Origin: Actinomortierella ambigua | Taxonomy: Eukaryota > Mortierellomycota > Mortierellomycetes > Mortierellales > Mortierellaceae | Length of the DNA stretch: 58,721 nucleotides | Assembly: GCA_016098155.1 (NCBI GenBank) | Contig: JAAAJB010000165.1 | Span: 1 to 58,721, forward strand | Direction of reading: 5' to 3' | In this document: positions 10,759 to 22,488 of the stretch, one piece after another | Numbering within the stretch: the first letter of the stretch is position 1 | How the letters are laid out: the number at the start of each line of letters is the position of its first letter | Made by a program: the position numbers and the translations under genes | The notes under the pieces: generated by a model | What the model was told of the DNA's origin: nothing | Database searches by the model: none | What the model saw: only the letters and a program-made list of their open reading frames with translations

Positions 10759-13662
10759 CTATGACATGTTGGGGGGTAAATTGTTGGGCACGTACGGCGA
10801 AGCGTACAAGGGCTGTCCCGAGTACGATGTCGTATAAGGCGGCATGTACGACTGCTGTTGGGACGACGACTGCTGCTGCTGTTGCTGCGACCCACCTGGT
10901 CCTCCTCCACCTCCTCCTCCTCCGCCCTGCGAATCCATGCGATGTGGCTGGAACGAGTAGTTGCCTGTGTTGCTCGAATCATTGTAAAAGTCCAGCGTGC
11001 TCGGCAGGTGGCCAATGTTGGACGTGGCAAACGGCAGCGCCATGTGCGACTGCGTTGGGCTGTTCAGCTGCGAAACGGGCTCAGACATGTAGCCGGCTGG
11101 TCCTGTTGGTCCTCCAGGTCCTCCTGGGCCTCCTGGCAATGTCGCATGCGTCAGGACCGGTGTCGTCGAGGCCGAGGCAGAGCCGACCTGGACGGGTGGT
11201 GGGCGGCGCTTGTACGGGCCACGCTTGACGCCCTTTTTGCGCACCTTGCGGGTCGAGTCCACACATGTGTCTGTCAAGCCGTACTTTATGCAACGCTGGC
11301 ATGGTCGTCCTTCGTCACACTTTTTGCAGGCCTTTTGGCAGTTGACTAGAAAAAGATAAAAGTGATGGAAGAGTGATCAGGGTTAGCTTGAAGAGCTCTC
11401 TTGGAATGTTGCACAAGAAGGGGGCGTTGGACCATGCTATGCGGCCACGACATCCTCCTCCTCCTCCCCGACCTGGGTTGTTGCCCTGTTCTGCTGTGTC
11501 CTTTTCCCTAGACGATTCCCAAACTGTCACAAAAAAAAAAAAAAAAAAAAAGGGACCCCTCACTCTGCGCTTCCCTTTGGCTTTATGCAGACCATGCTAT
11601 GAAAGAGTTGGTGCCGAGAGGGCTTACAACCCGGGGGAGCCGTGGGAGGGAATATAGTCGCTCCATCTCATGTGATGATACCGGGGACACGAGAATAACG
11701 CCCTCTTCCCTTCCATTCCTTACAGAAAACAAACAGTCAACATGTTTTCCTGTGTCCAGGAATTTGTGTCATTGTCTGTTGGGGAAGGGAAGGGGGGGGA
11801 GAAGGAAAGGGACCATGTAGGGGAAAAAAAAACAGGAGGCAAGATAGTGCGCGCAAAGATGGACTAGCCGAGATAGAGGATTGATCCTCCCTCTTCCCAT
11901 CCTTCCTAACGCACCCTTTACCCAACAGCCATACGTGTGTTTCTTCTTTGTTGTTGTTGTTGTTGTTCCTGAAGGAGAGAGAGAGAGGAGGTCTGTTCTC
12001 GTTGATTTGAGGAAGGGGGGAGAGTGTATATGTGTGATGTGATAGCCTAGCGTCCAATGGCGATTCCATCCACAGGGATGGTATGATCTGATTGTCTGTC
12101 GCCATTCAATGGCCAGATATTGAATCGAAAACCATAATCAGGCCCCCTCTTCCTCTTCGCTGGCTTCCCCTCCCCTTCCCCACCCATGCACCGCACCTGT
12201 CCGGCTTCTTTCCCAGGATAGGCAGGGGAGTGCTCACCTCTCACTCTCGCCATTCTATCCCTCCCTCCCTTCCAAAAAAAAAGAGACATACCTCCCACCC
12301 AACAACACAATATTGTGACCCCAGTGTGAGCATAGTCGTGCAACAAAGAGAGGAAAGGGGATGGGGGGGGGGCACAGGGAAGAAAAATGAAGAACAAGGA
12401 GCCAGAGAGTATGTGAAGATAGAGAGAGAATGAAAGAGAATAAGAAAGAAAAAAAAAAAGAGAGAGAGAGAGAGAGAAAGAGAGAGCAATTTCCCACTCC
12501 TTTTGGCTCTCTTGCCTGTTGCAGCAGCTACACAACATTGCAGAAGGAAGCAAAGAAGGACAGACAGAAAAGATAGGAGCCAGATGAATGAGATATGTTT
12601 GTTGGGAAAGAGGAATGATCCTTTCTACTTACCACAAGCATTCTTGACCTGGCGGCGCTTGGGCTTTTGCTGCAACGGCATGGCAGAACCATCAGCACCG
12701 GTCGCTGACCCACCAGCCAGCTGCTGGTACTCGAGCGTCGGCGACGCTGGCATCGAGCTATACGGCGTCGAGTGGTTCGAGTGGTACGGCGTCGAGGGCG
12801 CAGAACTGAAGGGCGAGCCCAACAACTGGTGGTATTGAGCATACTGAGCATCCGTCAAAGGCGGCACCAACGACGCATACTGAGGGCGCAACGGCTGTTG
12901 GGGTGTCTGGAACTGACCAGCACTTGCCTGCTGGTGCGACGACTGCTGCTGCTGCTGTTGATGCTGTTGCTGTTGATGCTGAGGAGGCAGCGACTGCGTC
13001 TGCTGCTGGGGAGACGTCGCTCCATAGTAATAAAACGATGCGTTCGCCGACCCAGCGCCAGTCATCAGCGGCTTGGTATCCTTGGGTCCAGGCAGCGGCG
13101 ACGCCGACATGGACGGCGACTGGTGGTTCGAGTAGTGCTGCTGCTGAGTCGATGTGTAGGCGCTGCTAACAGTGTAGTGGCCACCAGGATGGCTAGGAGG
13201 ATTAAAGTACAGGCTACCATGCTGGGCGGCTGCCGACGACGACGTCGGTGTCATGCTGCCAGGCGTGGCGCTTGTCGACCCGACAGGTGCCATCGAGTTC
13301 ATAACAGGCGAACCTTGGGCGCTGGAGGGCATCGATCCGACCTGCAGGTTGACCATCTGGCTGCTCAGGCTGGAGAAGGTCGAGTGAGGATGATGGTGGT
13401 GCGAAGACGACGTTGCGGGATAGGCTGTTTGCGGTGGTGGTGGAGGCAACGCAGAGAACGAGCCGGGTCCACTCAAGTTGACGGTACTCGAGTTGGGCGA
13501 GCCCTGCAAGCTCTGGGGCTGGCTAGCCGAAGGCATGGGTCCTTGTGGCGAGTACGACGACGACACTGGCGGCGGTGGTGGAGGCTGAAAGTGGTGGCTG
13601 TTACTGTTACTGTTGTTGTTGTTGTTGCTGCTACCGTTGGTGTTGCTGCTGGGAGAATCCAT
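10759..13662 (-). CDS. Zn2Cys6 fungal transcription factor with long disordered flanks
   Basis: Putative nuclear DNA-binding regulator; its targets are unknown. Exons are 13662-12633 and 11345-10759, giving 538 aa. Joining them yields KRRQVKNACVNCQKACKK and a full zinc cluster. The six cysteines are residues 343, 346, 353, 359, 362 and 371, with spacing C-x2-C-x6-C-x5-C-x2-C-x8-C. A basic tail (RKVRKKGVKRGPYKRRPPP) follows and should aid nuclear import and DNA contact. Residues 1-330 are rich in Ser, Gln, Asn, Pro and His with poly-Gln and poly-Asn runs, typical of activation regions. The C-terminal 150 residues are Gly/Pro/Gln/Tyr-rich. The single 1,287-bp intron interrupts the cluster right after its first cysteine. 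The start was placed after a pyrimidine tract and AG at 13673-13672, so a 5' UTR intron is likely. No fungal-specific TF middle domain is visible. Confidence 0.9.
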
Positions 13663-15131
13663 GGTTTTATCCTGAGCGGGAGAGAAGAATGAAAAAAAAA
13701 ATAAACCAGGTGAGGGAGGCACCTATGGTCAGGACTTTTGATATTCACCCAAGCGTTCACTGCAAGGGACTAGCTTGGGGTAACAAGGGCGGGAAGGAGA
13801 GGTGTGTGCACTCTGCGGGCTTTGTGCCAAGGGACTTTTTTAGTTTTTTTCCTACTCAGACTGTCAGTGGCGGTGGCGAAGATGGTTTGTGCCCAGCAAA
13901 GCACAATGAGAGAAAGGGAATCACTAGGCGGAGTAGCAATGAAGGAAGACGACCTTCAAAGGGGGAGAGAGAGAGCAAGAAGGAGGAAGAGTGAGCGAGG
14001 TAGAAGAGAAGGAGGATAGGTAAAAAAAAAAAAGATGGAGCTGCAAAGAGATAGGGTGAAGCTGAAGGAGAGGAAGGAGGAGTGTGAAAAAAAAGAAGAA
14101 GAGAGAAAAAGAATATAAGAGACAATATTGGGTTCAAGTAAATGTGGTGGGAAACAGTCGAGGTTCGAGGTAAGAAAAAAAAAAAAAAAAAAAGTGTGTG
14201 ACTGGCAAATGGAGGTTCTCAAAACAAACTGTTGACAGTGATCTCATTCATTTCTATTTTCTATTGAGAAACAGCCCTTTGGCCCCCTACCCTCGCAACG
14301 GGGCCCACGTTGATCAGACCGAGATTAGCCAATACATCATCCGTTGGCAAACGGCTCTATCCTGTCCTATCATCCTTTGCAGTGCAGGGGCATTCCGTGG
14401 TTTGTTTATCAGCATGAACGTCTTGACAGATCAAGAGCAACGTGGCTGCCATGTGGCAACAAACGATCAGCCTAAAAGGCTGCACGCATCGCATCTCTAT
14501 CTCCCCCCCCCCCTCGTCGCTGTTTGGATGTGGTGTTTGTTTGTGTCGCTGCTCTATTTGCTCTCTCGTCGGTCTCTGTCTCCCTGTCTTTCCTCCCACT
14601 GCTTGCTGTTGCTGCTTCAGGCACCCTCCCAGTCGCCTGGCTGGATGTGAATTTTTTTTGAATTATCAGATCTTGTGCGTCCAAGGCGGCAGCCGATCCT
14701 GGTCAGTGCTTCAGCCAAAGTTCACAGTGCCCTAGCAGAGTTTTCCAACGACTATTGTTTGTGTTGCTTGAGCAGGCCTCTCTTCCCTCCACTTTCTAAA
14801 GTGCCCATTGGCCCTATTTCTTTTCTCTCTTTGTTTTTTTTGTTCACTCTCCCCAAGAGGGGTTTTAGGGAGCAAAAGGTGTGAGTGAGCAAACGCGAAC
14901 GAGAGGCGTGAGAGAGTGGGAGTGAGCGACAGAGAGAGAGACTGGGAGCGAGAGAGAGACAGAGAGCTGAGAGGGGGGGGGGTCGCCCACATACTGCACT
15001 GCTGCACCCCTCACCCCCCCCCCTATTTTTTTTCAGATTCTACTTGTCAGCGTGTCAGCAGGAATAAGTGTTGACATTGCAATTCTCCATTGATACACAT
15101 CAACATTCATCATCATCAAACACCAGGCAAA
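13663..15131. other. Divergent promoter region of the Zn2Cys6 gene and MOB1
   Basis: 1.47 kb between two genes transcribed away from each other. I see purine-rich and pyrimidine-rich stretches, several poly-A or poly-T runs, and no convincing gene. The pyrimidine-rich tract with AG at 13673-13672 (minus strand) looks like an intron acceptor in the 5' UTR of the regulator. Confidence 0.6.
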
Positions 15132-16263
15132 ATGAGTTTTCTCGGAATGTATGATATCTTTACCAACCGTTTCTTAAAAAAAGTTGCCTGTTCAGCGAGA
15201 AGACTCGCGAATATAGGATGCATGAAGGCTCTGCCACTAGTGAGACACTGGACTCTAACCGGCTTTCTCTGTTTCTTGTTCAAACAGCAGCACCTCCAAC
15301 AAGAAGGCGGCAAAGAGGACAATGGTTGACCCATCTCAGAGGAAGTACCTCCTGAAGGAGTATGTCGAGCAAACTCTTGGATCAGGCAACCTGCGCCTCG
15401 CTGTACGGCTTCCAGAAGGAGAGGATGTTCACGAATGGCTCGCTGTGAACAGTACGTGCACCATACAAAACTCTTCTGTCAGGTTAGTCCAGATGCCTTC
15501 CAACCCTACTTGCCACTCACTCTTCCGTCTTTCTTTTCCTTCCTGGGCAATCATGATGAAATGCCACCATCACTAGCTGTTGACTTTTACAATCAGATCA
15601 ACATGTTGTACGGCACGATCACCGAGTATTGCACGCCTCAGGATTGCCCGGTCATGTCCGCAGGCCCAAAGTATGAGTACCACTGGAAGGACAACGATCA
15701 ATTCAAGAAGCCAGCTCGTGTTAGTGCTCCAGTCTATGTGGACCATCTCATGTCATGGGTGCAATCACAGCTTGACAACGAGACCATCTTCCCCAGCAAA
15801 CTTGGTAAGAGCTATCTGTTGTAATAAGAGGGAGCGAGAGAGCCAGAGAGAGAGAGATTTTTTTTGTGGGGTAAAATGAGTATAGTCATGAGATGATATG
15901 CCCCCTCACCCCTCTAAAATAACGCAAATGACGTTCGCTGTTGCTGAGCATTTCTCGTTCGATTTATTTATTTATATATGCACATGGGGGGGTGGTTGCG
16001 TTGATACTTGGAATATAGGTCTCGAGTTTCCTTCCAATTTTGGGAGCATCATCCAGGACATCTTCCGCCGACTATTTCGAGTCTTTGCCCATATCTACAC
16101 TGCTCACTTTGATGTAGTGGTCGCTCTGGGCGAGGAGGCCCATCTCAACACGAGCTTCAAGCATTTTATCCTGTTTGTCAAAGAGTTTAACCTCATCGAT
16201 CCCAAGGAGCTCGCCCCACTTGCTGATCTTATCGATTCGCTCCTTGCACAGACCAAGAACTAG
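15132..16263 (+). CDS. MOB1: MOB1-type kinase activator
   Basis: Co-activator that binds and stimulates NDR/LATS-family kinases in the mitotic exit/septation (Hippo-like) pathway. Exons 15132-15148, 15288-15451, 15577-15804 and 16019-16263 give 217 aa, almost the same length as human MOB1. The zinc-site cysteines fall at residues 79 and 84 (EYCTPQDC), and the paired histidines lie in HIYTAHFD. Family blocks seen are [55 protein letters not shown] and [13 protein letters not shown]. The first exon codes only five residues and a split codon; its acceptor could be 15287 or 15290, changing one residue. It is convergent with the eL37 gene. Close to certain. Confidence 0.96.
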
Positions 16264-16911
16264 TCAATATATCTCCCATTTTCTTTTTGTGTAGTTTTCA
16301 TGTTTCTTTGCTGATCGCTTCTCACAATTTCTGTTTCTTCTTCGACCTCCGTCGGCCCTATCCACGCGCCGTCAACGTGTTGGATGCGAGGGGCGAGTAC
16401 TTACAGGGATGTGAACAGCATGATGGAAAGGGTACAGTGTAACCTTGAACCCGTTATAACGATACCATGAACTCAGCGAAGGGAAGGTGCGTGAGGGTGG
16501 AGAACAGTGTAGAATGAGGAGGGACAGTGCAGCTAGAGACTGCAATAACCATCGCGTACTCCACCCACCGCTTGATCGTTTTGTACGTTAGAGGGGCGCG
16601 TACCTCGATGACAATGTTGTCCAAGAAAGTTGGTGGCAACCATCTAACGGTCCCAACACCACCATCACCACCAATCGCAACAGCCCAAAAGAAAGCACAG
16701 ACTGCAGCAGACATGCTAACACACACACACACACACGCACACACACGCACACAACACTTTTCACCTTAGCGAGGGGCAAGTTTATATCTGCTGCTGCTGC
16801 TCTGATATGAATTTTTTTTGGGGTGCTGGGCAAACAGGAAGGGCAAAAGGTTTTATTATATTCCTTCAATCACGTCCCGTTAGTTTTCGTTGAAGAAAGG
16901 CACGCATTTCT
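16264..16911. other. Convergent intergenic region between MOB1 and eL37
   Basis: Expected 3' UTRs of both genes. No gene seen. It contains the CA microsatellite at 16719-16752. Confidence 0.6.
16719..16752. repeat. CA microsatellite
   Basis: About 17 CA units with two CG interruptions. Confidence 0.9.
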
Positions 16912-18672
16912 TTAGGCAGAGACGGCCTTGACCTGCTTCTTGGCCTGGGTGCCCTCACGGAAACCGTTCTTGAAGCGGCGGTGGACCTGGGTCAGGTGGC
17001 TCATACGGCCAGTACCGGTGGTCTTTCTGCGCTTAGCCTTCTCAGACCAGTTGTCTAAAAGAGAGGAAGGTTGAAATTATGAGGGGAAAGATGTTAGTCG
17101 ATCAAAAAAATCAATATATGGGAATATGGCAGGGGTAAGAGTTCGAGAGGGTTATATAGAATGATGGTGTGTAGACGGGTTCCTGAAAAAAAAATGCTGC
17201 CAGTTGGTAGATAGTGAGCCCTACAGTCCACTTGACTAAAGGCGCTAGGCTCCTTCTCTTCCGAGTGTTTCCTGCTCATGAGCGATCGAGGTGTTTGGAC
17301 CTTCATTCCATCAGACCCCTGATTGGGTTCATCAAACTGATTCCAAAGGGACTCGGAAAGATGCAACAGGGCTCCCCAAGCTTGAAGGGTTATCCTCTCT
17401 CCTTCAAACCAGATCAATGACTCAAACAGGCGGCTCCATAAAGTTGTATAGGCGTCGACGAATTGTTACAGACTTCCACGAACAAGGGTGCCTCTTCCTC
17501 TGCTGCAAGCGACAACGACATCCCGATCAATTGGCGTTTTGGCGAGTTCTTCCCTTGCATGCGATAGTGAACAAAGTTGGTAATTGCTTGGACATAAAAA
17601 GAAAAAGGTAGTTGAAAGAGGTTGCTTACAGGATCTGAGCTTGGCAGCGGGGTAGCCGCACTGAGCGCAGGTCTTCTTCTGGTTGTGGAAAGAGCGACGT
17701 CCACAGCTATTGGCGACAGAATACATAAAGAAAAGGAGGGTGTTTCCTGTTAGCGCTCTCTTCTTGAAGGGCGATCGCGTACATAAACAAGATCTCAACG
17801 ACTCCAAAGAGTTCCTGTTTCCAGAAGCCAAAAGACAATCGACAAAAGGTGGGAGCTGCTTGACATACCGACGGCACAGAGTGTGCGACTTGGTGTGGCG
17901 TTTACCAAACGAAGAGGTACCCTTAGTCTATCATCGGCGACGACGAAAAGAAAAACAAAAAAGACGGGTCCTGTTTAGTGGGACATAGTTTCTTGTAGGC
18001 GATAGTCTCTTCTGTCCTTCCTCCATAGTGCGGCTATAGTCTCTCCCAGCAACAGAAGGGCTTTTGGCGAGGTGGTCCTGATTGTCAGCAGGGGTGAGTG
18101 ATGTCGGACGCTCAGAGATGTCTGTGGCGATCCGAGGTAGTGAGTCTGGAGGTGCAAAACGTCTAGTGCTGAAGCATCGCTGATCAAAGGTTCGACATGA
18201 CAACTCGTAGAGCTGCTCCTCTAACGACAACGATCTGTAGAGCCAATCCTTGGTCAAAACTGGGTTGATGGACGGCCCAAGATGTTGAGTTCCTCCATGA
18301 ACAAGACGGAACGGAACGACCTTGCCAAATCCTCCTCCTCTCCCTTCGTGTAGACAACTGTGTTCACGACTCCTGAAAGCCAACTCGCCGAGGCATAGCG
18401 CTACTGGTTGCTGAAAGATGTTGGTGTCATCCTGATGCTGAGCCAAAAGAAAAGTTCAGTGCCTCGGACATAGGTGCACACTGCTAGACGACGAAAAAAA
18501 GTTGTTGCTGAGACGCCCAATTATCGATGATCGCCCCAACTTGTCATAGACGGGGATGTATGTGCCGATGATGTTGACGATGATGCCGCAAGCCCTCTGC
18601 TGGAACCATAGCCGCTGATGGATGGATGGATGGGTCATGGCTTCACCCTCCCCCGATTGAACCTAGTACCAT
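16912..18672 (-). CDS. RPL37: Large-subunit ribosomal protein eL37
   Basis: Zinc-binding component of the 60S ribosomal subunit. Three exons are certain: 17927-17869 ([20 protein letters not shown]), 17706-17630 ([22 protein letters not shown]) and 17054-16912 ([17 protein letters not shown] to the stop). The four zinc cysteines occur as two pairs, CRRC and CAQC. The exon starting at Thr2 has an AG directly before it, so the initiator Met must sit alone on an upstream exon. The best candidate is ATG at 18672-18670, followed by GTACTA and preceded by a pyrimidine/CAAA leader. The protein would then be 93 aa, and intron 1 would be 742 bp. Ribosomal-protein genes commonly have such an intron just after the ATG. 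The first-exon position is a proposal. Confidence 0.93.
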
Positions 18673-19069
18673 TTTGGTGAAGTTGGATCAAAGAGAATGT
18701 ACCAAAAATCGCCAATGGAGGAAATTAAGAGACTGCGAGGTCACGTGAACTCCGCTTTTTTCCCAGCTTTCAATGCAACCAATTCTCCGGTCTTCACGCC
18801 ATACTGATTATGTGTATATCGATTATTGTCAAACTATTTATTTCACCACGGAAAACAATGAAAAAAAAGAGAGAGTGAAGAGGTTTCTATGAATACAGAG
18901 AGGTGATGTTCAACACAAAAACAAAAAGATGAAAGGCTTGTCGAGTCGGAGGAGTGAGGGTAAGTTGCCGATCAGTCAAGATAAACTGGCTGCCGGCATT
19001 ATGAAAAAATGTATGATGAAGATGTAGAAGAAAGAAATGATACAAAAAGAAAAGAAAAGGAGTTTCTCT
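18673..19069. other. eL37 promoter and PNO1 3' region
   Basis: 397 bp between two minus-strand genes. It includes the CACGTG box at 18742 and A-rich sequence likely to be the PNO1 3' UTR. No gene seen. Confidence 0.6.
18742..18747. promoter_or_regulatory. CACGTG box upstream of eL37
   Basis: The palindrome TCACGTGA lies 70 bp upstream of the proposed eL37 ATG. CACGTG is the core site of basic helix-loop-helix factors such as Cbf1. Its function here is inferred from position only. Confidence 0.4.
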
Positions 19070-20316
19070 TTAGAACCGTTCCTTCATGCGGGCGGCCCTC
19101 ATGCGGAGCGTCGAGTAGACCTTGCCAGGTGGCGAACCCATAATTAATGATACGATGGCATCACGAGCCGTCTTGATGTTCTGGAACGATCCGAGGATGT
19201 GAATACGACTAGTATTTTCATCAGATTTGCAAAAAAGAGAAGGTCACTGAGTTAGCTATCATAGTTCTTTGGATGATGGCCCAATTGATCGCATTAGACC
19301 AGGGAACTGCATCGCCAATGGGAAATGGCAAGAAAAAATAGTGGTAGAATTAACACGTACGTCTCGGCGAGAACGATTCTTGTCTTGCTAGCGTTCTCAA
19401 TGGTGAACTTTGTCTTGCCGTCCTTTCCGGCAATACGGCCGATGGCACGGGACAAGTGATCACCGTGGAGGGTCTTGACATCCTTGATCTCGAACGAGTC
19501 CAGATAAAGGTCATCCAGACGAAGAAGTGCCGTAGCATCCTAAATCCCCATGGTTGTTTAACAATGCAAAATTACAGAGATGAGCCCAATTGAACTCGAG
19601 GTTTCCTACAAACATTCCTCGGTCATGAGGTTTGCCAGGTACGTACATCCAGATCGAAGCCAAGGGAGAATGCTCGGATAAAGTCGGCGCCCTTCTGCAG
19701 AGCTCCAGTGTCATCGGTGTGCTTTGAAGTCTGTTCATGAGTGACAAGAAAAAAAATAAAGTCAGCCAGGTTTACGCTACTGCTCGAGCATCAACGAGAC
19801 TATGCAGCGAAAATAAGACAAGGCCGGAAGTAAGGGACGTACTCTGATTTCAACAGACTTGGTCTTGATGTTCATGCGAACCTGCAGCTTGAGATGCTCA
19901 ACCAGGGGCGTATAGATCTTCATCCAATCGTTCTTCAGGGGAGTCATGCGGTGTGGGGGAATAGGGATCTTGCGCTGCTGGGCCGACTGCTTGGACTGGT
20001 TGGGGAGGGATACATTGCAACAAGGGTTTTTAGTAAGGAAGCCAAGGGAAGTTGAGGGTACTCTTTTCTTCACGACATTGAGCATTATCAGAAAGTCACA
20101 TACAGTCATCTCGTTGGCCTTCAGTGCCCTGAACTGAGGCTTGTCGTCTGTGGCAGCGTCCATGTCCATGTCCTCCGACTGGCCACTGGTGGCGTTGCCG
20201 TGGGTGGGCAGCTGATCGGCATCAATGAGAACATCGTCCTCATCCTCCTCAATGTCTTTTGTGTGAGCTTTCTTCTCCAGAGGCTTGGGGCCCTTGTACG
20301 AGGCAAGAGAGGACAT
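19070..20316 (-). CDS. PNO1: PNO1/DIM2, KH-domain 40S ribosome assembly factor
   Basis: Nucleolar and cytoplasmic factor that binds the 3' end of pre-18S rRNA. It partners the endonuclease Nob1 and the methylase Dim1 in 40S maturation. Exons are 20316-20104, 19995-19843, 19730-19647, 19539-19361 and 19208-19070, giving 255 aa. The N-terminus is acidic and variable. The conserved part starts at [18 protein letters not shown], then [16 protein letters not shown], then [20 protein letters not shown]. The KH core has [15 protein letters not shown] with GKDG as its GxxG loop. The C-terminus is [21 protein letters not shown]. All four junctions preserve frame and family sequence. It shares a 229-bp divergent promoter with CDC123. 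Confidence 0.96.
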
Positions 20317-20545
20317 GGTGGTCTATGAAGGGAGTGAGGGTGAACGAATGCAAAGAAGGTGGAGAGAGGAAACCCAATTGATGCAAGCCCAGGCCCCGAA
20401 GGCGCTTTTTTTTTTTTTTTTTTGTGTTGGCAAAAACAACCAAAAAAAATTCCGTGACTGTCTCTTTATGAGCGTCTTCGATATATAATGCAAACCATTT
20501 CTCTCTCCACCCGCCCACAATTTACAATCTTGCACTACGCAAAAC
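20317..20545. promoter_or_regulatory. Shared divergent promoter of PNO1 and CDC123
   Basis: 229 bp between two start codons that point away from each other. It contains an 18-base T tract (20406-20423), a kind of sequence that often keeps fungal promoters free of nucleosomes. Both products act in making the translation machinery, so joint control is plausible. Confidence 0.6.
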
Positions 20546-22189
20546 ATGACCCAGCCAGAAGATATTTCGCCCACGGCCCGCTTCGTCGCTGCCGCTGAAG
20601 CTGCCAATGCACCCACAGAAGTCTCCAATGCTATTGAAGGCGAGGTCCTCAAGTTTCCAGAGCTGACCCACCAACGCCTCGAGAATTGTGCCTTTGCATC
20701 CTGGTACCCTCTATTCCAGGGGGTCACGATCAAGTCCAAGGCCATCCCGTTGCCAGAGGAGTTTGTCAAGTACCTGAACGCCGACAAACTATTCATTCCG
20801 GGGCAGAGTGGCGTTGCTGTTGTACTTAGCGATACTGAAGAGTGGTCTGACAGCGACGAGGACGAGGACGACGAGGATCCGATGGAGCGACTGAAGAAGT
20901 TGGGCACCAGCAACTCTCAGAATGAAGGTTTCAGCAGTGACGATGATGAAGATGAAGAAGAAGACGACGACGAGGTCAGCTCTGCACCATTCTTCCCAGA
21001 GTTGGAGCGCGAGATTCAAGGCACCATTGACGAGTTTGGTGGTGAGGTCTTTCCCAAGCTCAACTGGAGCTCGCCCAGAGTACGATTAAGAAGCGAGAAA
21101 TGTCCTATTGTCCCCCCCCCCCTTTTCAACCCTTTCAACCCTTTCAATCTCTCCTTTTTTTCCCCCTCCTCCCTCGGTTACTGGATGGCTCATGACTCAC
21201 CCTTCATCATAACTCACAATTCTTTTTTTTTCTTTCTGAGTTGTTCCTAGGACGCAGCATGGATCTCGGCGACGAATACCCTCAAGTGTCACAATGTATC
21301 CGACATCTTTTTGTTGCTGAAATCATCTGATTTTATCGTGCACGATATGGGACACGCATACGAGGACTGCTCAGATGAACACGCGGGTGCTGGATCGGGT
21401 GTACGGACTCGTCCTGAGAACCTGTATCTTGTTCTTCGGAAATGGTTCGATCTGTCGCCGTCTATGGAGTTTCGATGCTTTGTCGTCAATAACGAACTTG
21501 TTGGTATGGGGGAAAGATTTTTTTTTTATCTTGTCAGTGCTGAAGTTGGGGCGAGAGGTGTTCTATGATGTTCCACCCTTCTTTCCTTTCATGGACAAAG
21601 AGTCACTCACAAGCCTAACCCTACTTTCCCCCTTCTGCTTCCTCTTCTTTCGTCTTCTGGGACCTTCTAGGAATCAGTCAGAGGGACATGACATACTACG
21701 AGTTCTTGAAGGACATTAAAGAGGATGTGGAGGATATGATTGAAGACTTTTTCGAAGACCATATCCAAAACAAATTCCCAGACCCAGACTGTATGTTCCC
21801 CTTCTTTTTGCCATCAACGTCAACTTGGTTTGTTGAATAACATCTCGTAGGAAACAATCGTTGATTCTCTGACTCTTAACTCTTCTCCATGGTCATTAGA
21901 CACATTCGACGTTTACATCACACGGAATCGCGAGCGTATCTACCTGATCGACTTTAATCCACTGGCCCAAAAGACCGACTCGCTGTTGTATGGTTGGGAG
22001 GAGATCCTGACCGCCAAGGAGCCGCTTTCCTTACGGCTGCTGCCTTCGGAGGAAGCCGGTCGCCATATGCGCCAACCCTTTGAGTTCAACCGATACCCTA
22101 GTGATGTCACCGATCTCTCCAATGGACAGACAGTCGCCGAGTTTGCCGAAGAGTTTTACAAGAAGGTGCAGGCCGCTGCTACCAACTAA
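20546..22189 (+). CDS. CDC123: CDC123, eIF2 assembly chaperone (D123 family)
   Basis: Cytosolic ATP-grasp-like protein that helps assemble the heterotrimeric initiation factor eIF2 by binding its gamma subunit. Exons 20546-21079, 21251-21503, 21671-21790 and 21900-22189 give 398 aa. Visible family blocks are FASWYPLFQGVTIKSKAIPL, FPKLNWSSPRDAAWIS across the first junction, LVLRKWFDLSPSMEFRCFV, LVGISQRDMTYYEFL across the second, and the nucleotide/metal motif YLIDFNP across the last exon. Residues 95-145 form a strongly acidic Asp/Glu/Ser insert, also usual for the family. All junctions are in phase. Confidence 0.96.
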
Positions 22190-22488
22190 AGAAGAGCGAA
22201 AAACATAAAAAAAATAAAGTAGTTTAAAAAACCAAATGTACATAATTGTGAGGGGATACTATAAAAAAAAAATAACCTTGTTGGTTTTTCTCAAGACAAA
22301 AAGTGTGGAATGCTATCATTGCTATACAAGTCTACGCTGTTTTTTTTTTCTTTTTTTTCTTTGGTCGACAAATCATGGCTTGATGTTTTCCCCTTCCTCC
22401 CTCTTGCTCTTTTTTTTTTTCTATAGTCTCATAAGGTGAGTATGTGTTGGGGAAAGGATGTTATTCTTTCTTTCTTTTTTGTTTGCTC

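Noticed and set aside
12772..13692. 306-codon plus-strand frame opposite the Zn2Cys6 gene
   Set aside because: Arg/Leu-rich product created by the repetitive Gln/Ser codons on the real strand.
17300..17345. C/D-box-like motifs (TTTGATGAACC and CTGA, minus strand) in an eL37 intron
   Set aside because: The C-box lacks the usual purine, the box spacing is too short and no terminal stem is visible.
17931..18446. 171-codon minus-strand frame inside the proposed eL37 intron 1
   Set aside because: No recognisable features, and it reads straight into the intron acceptor of eL37.
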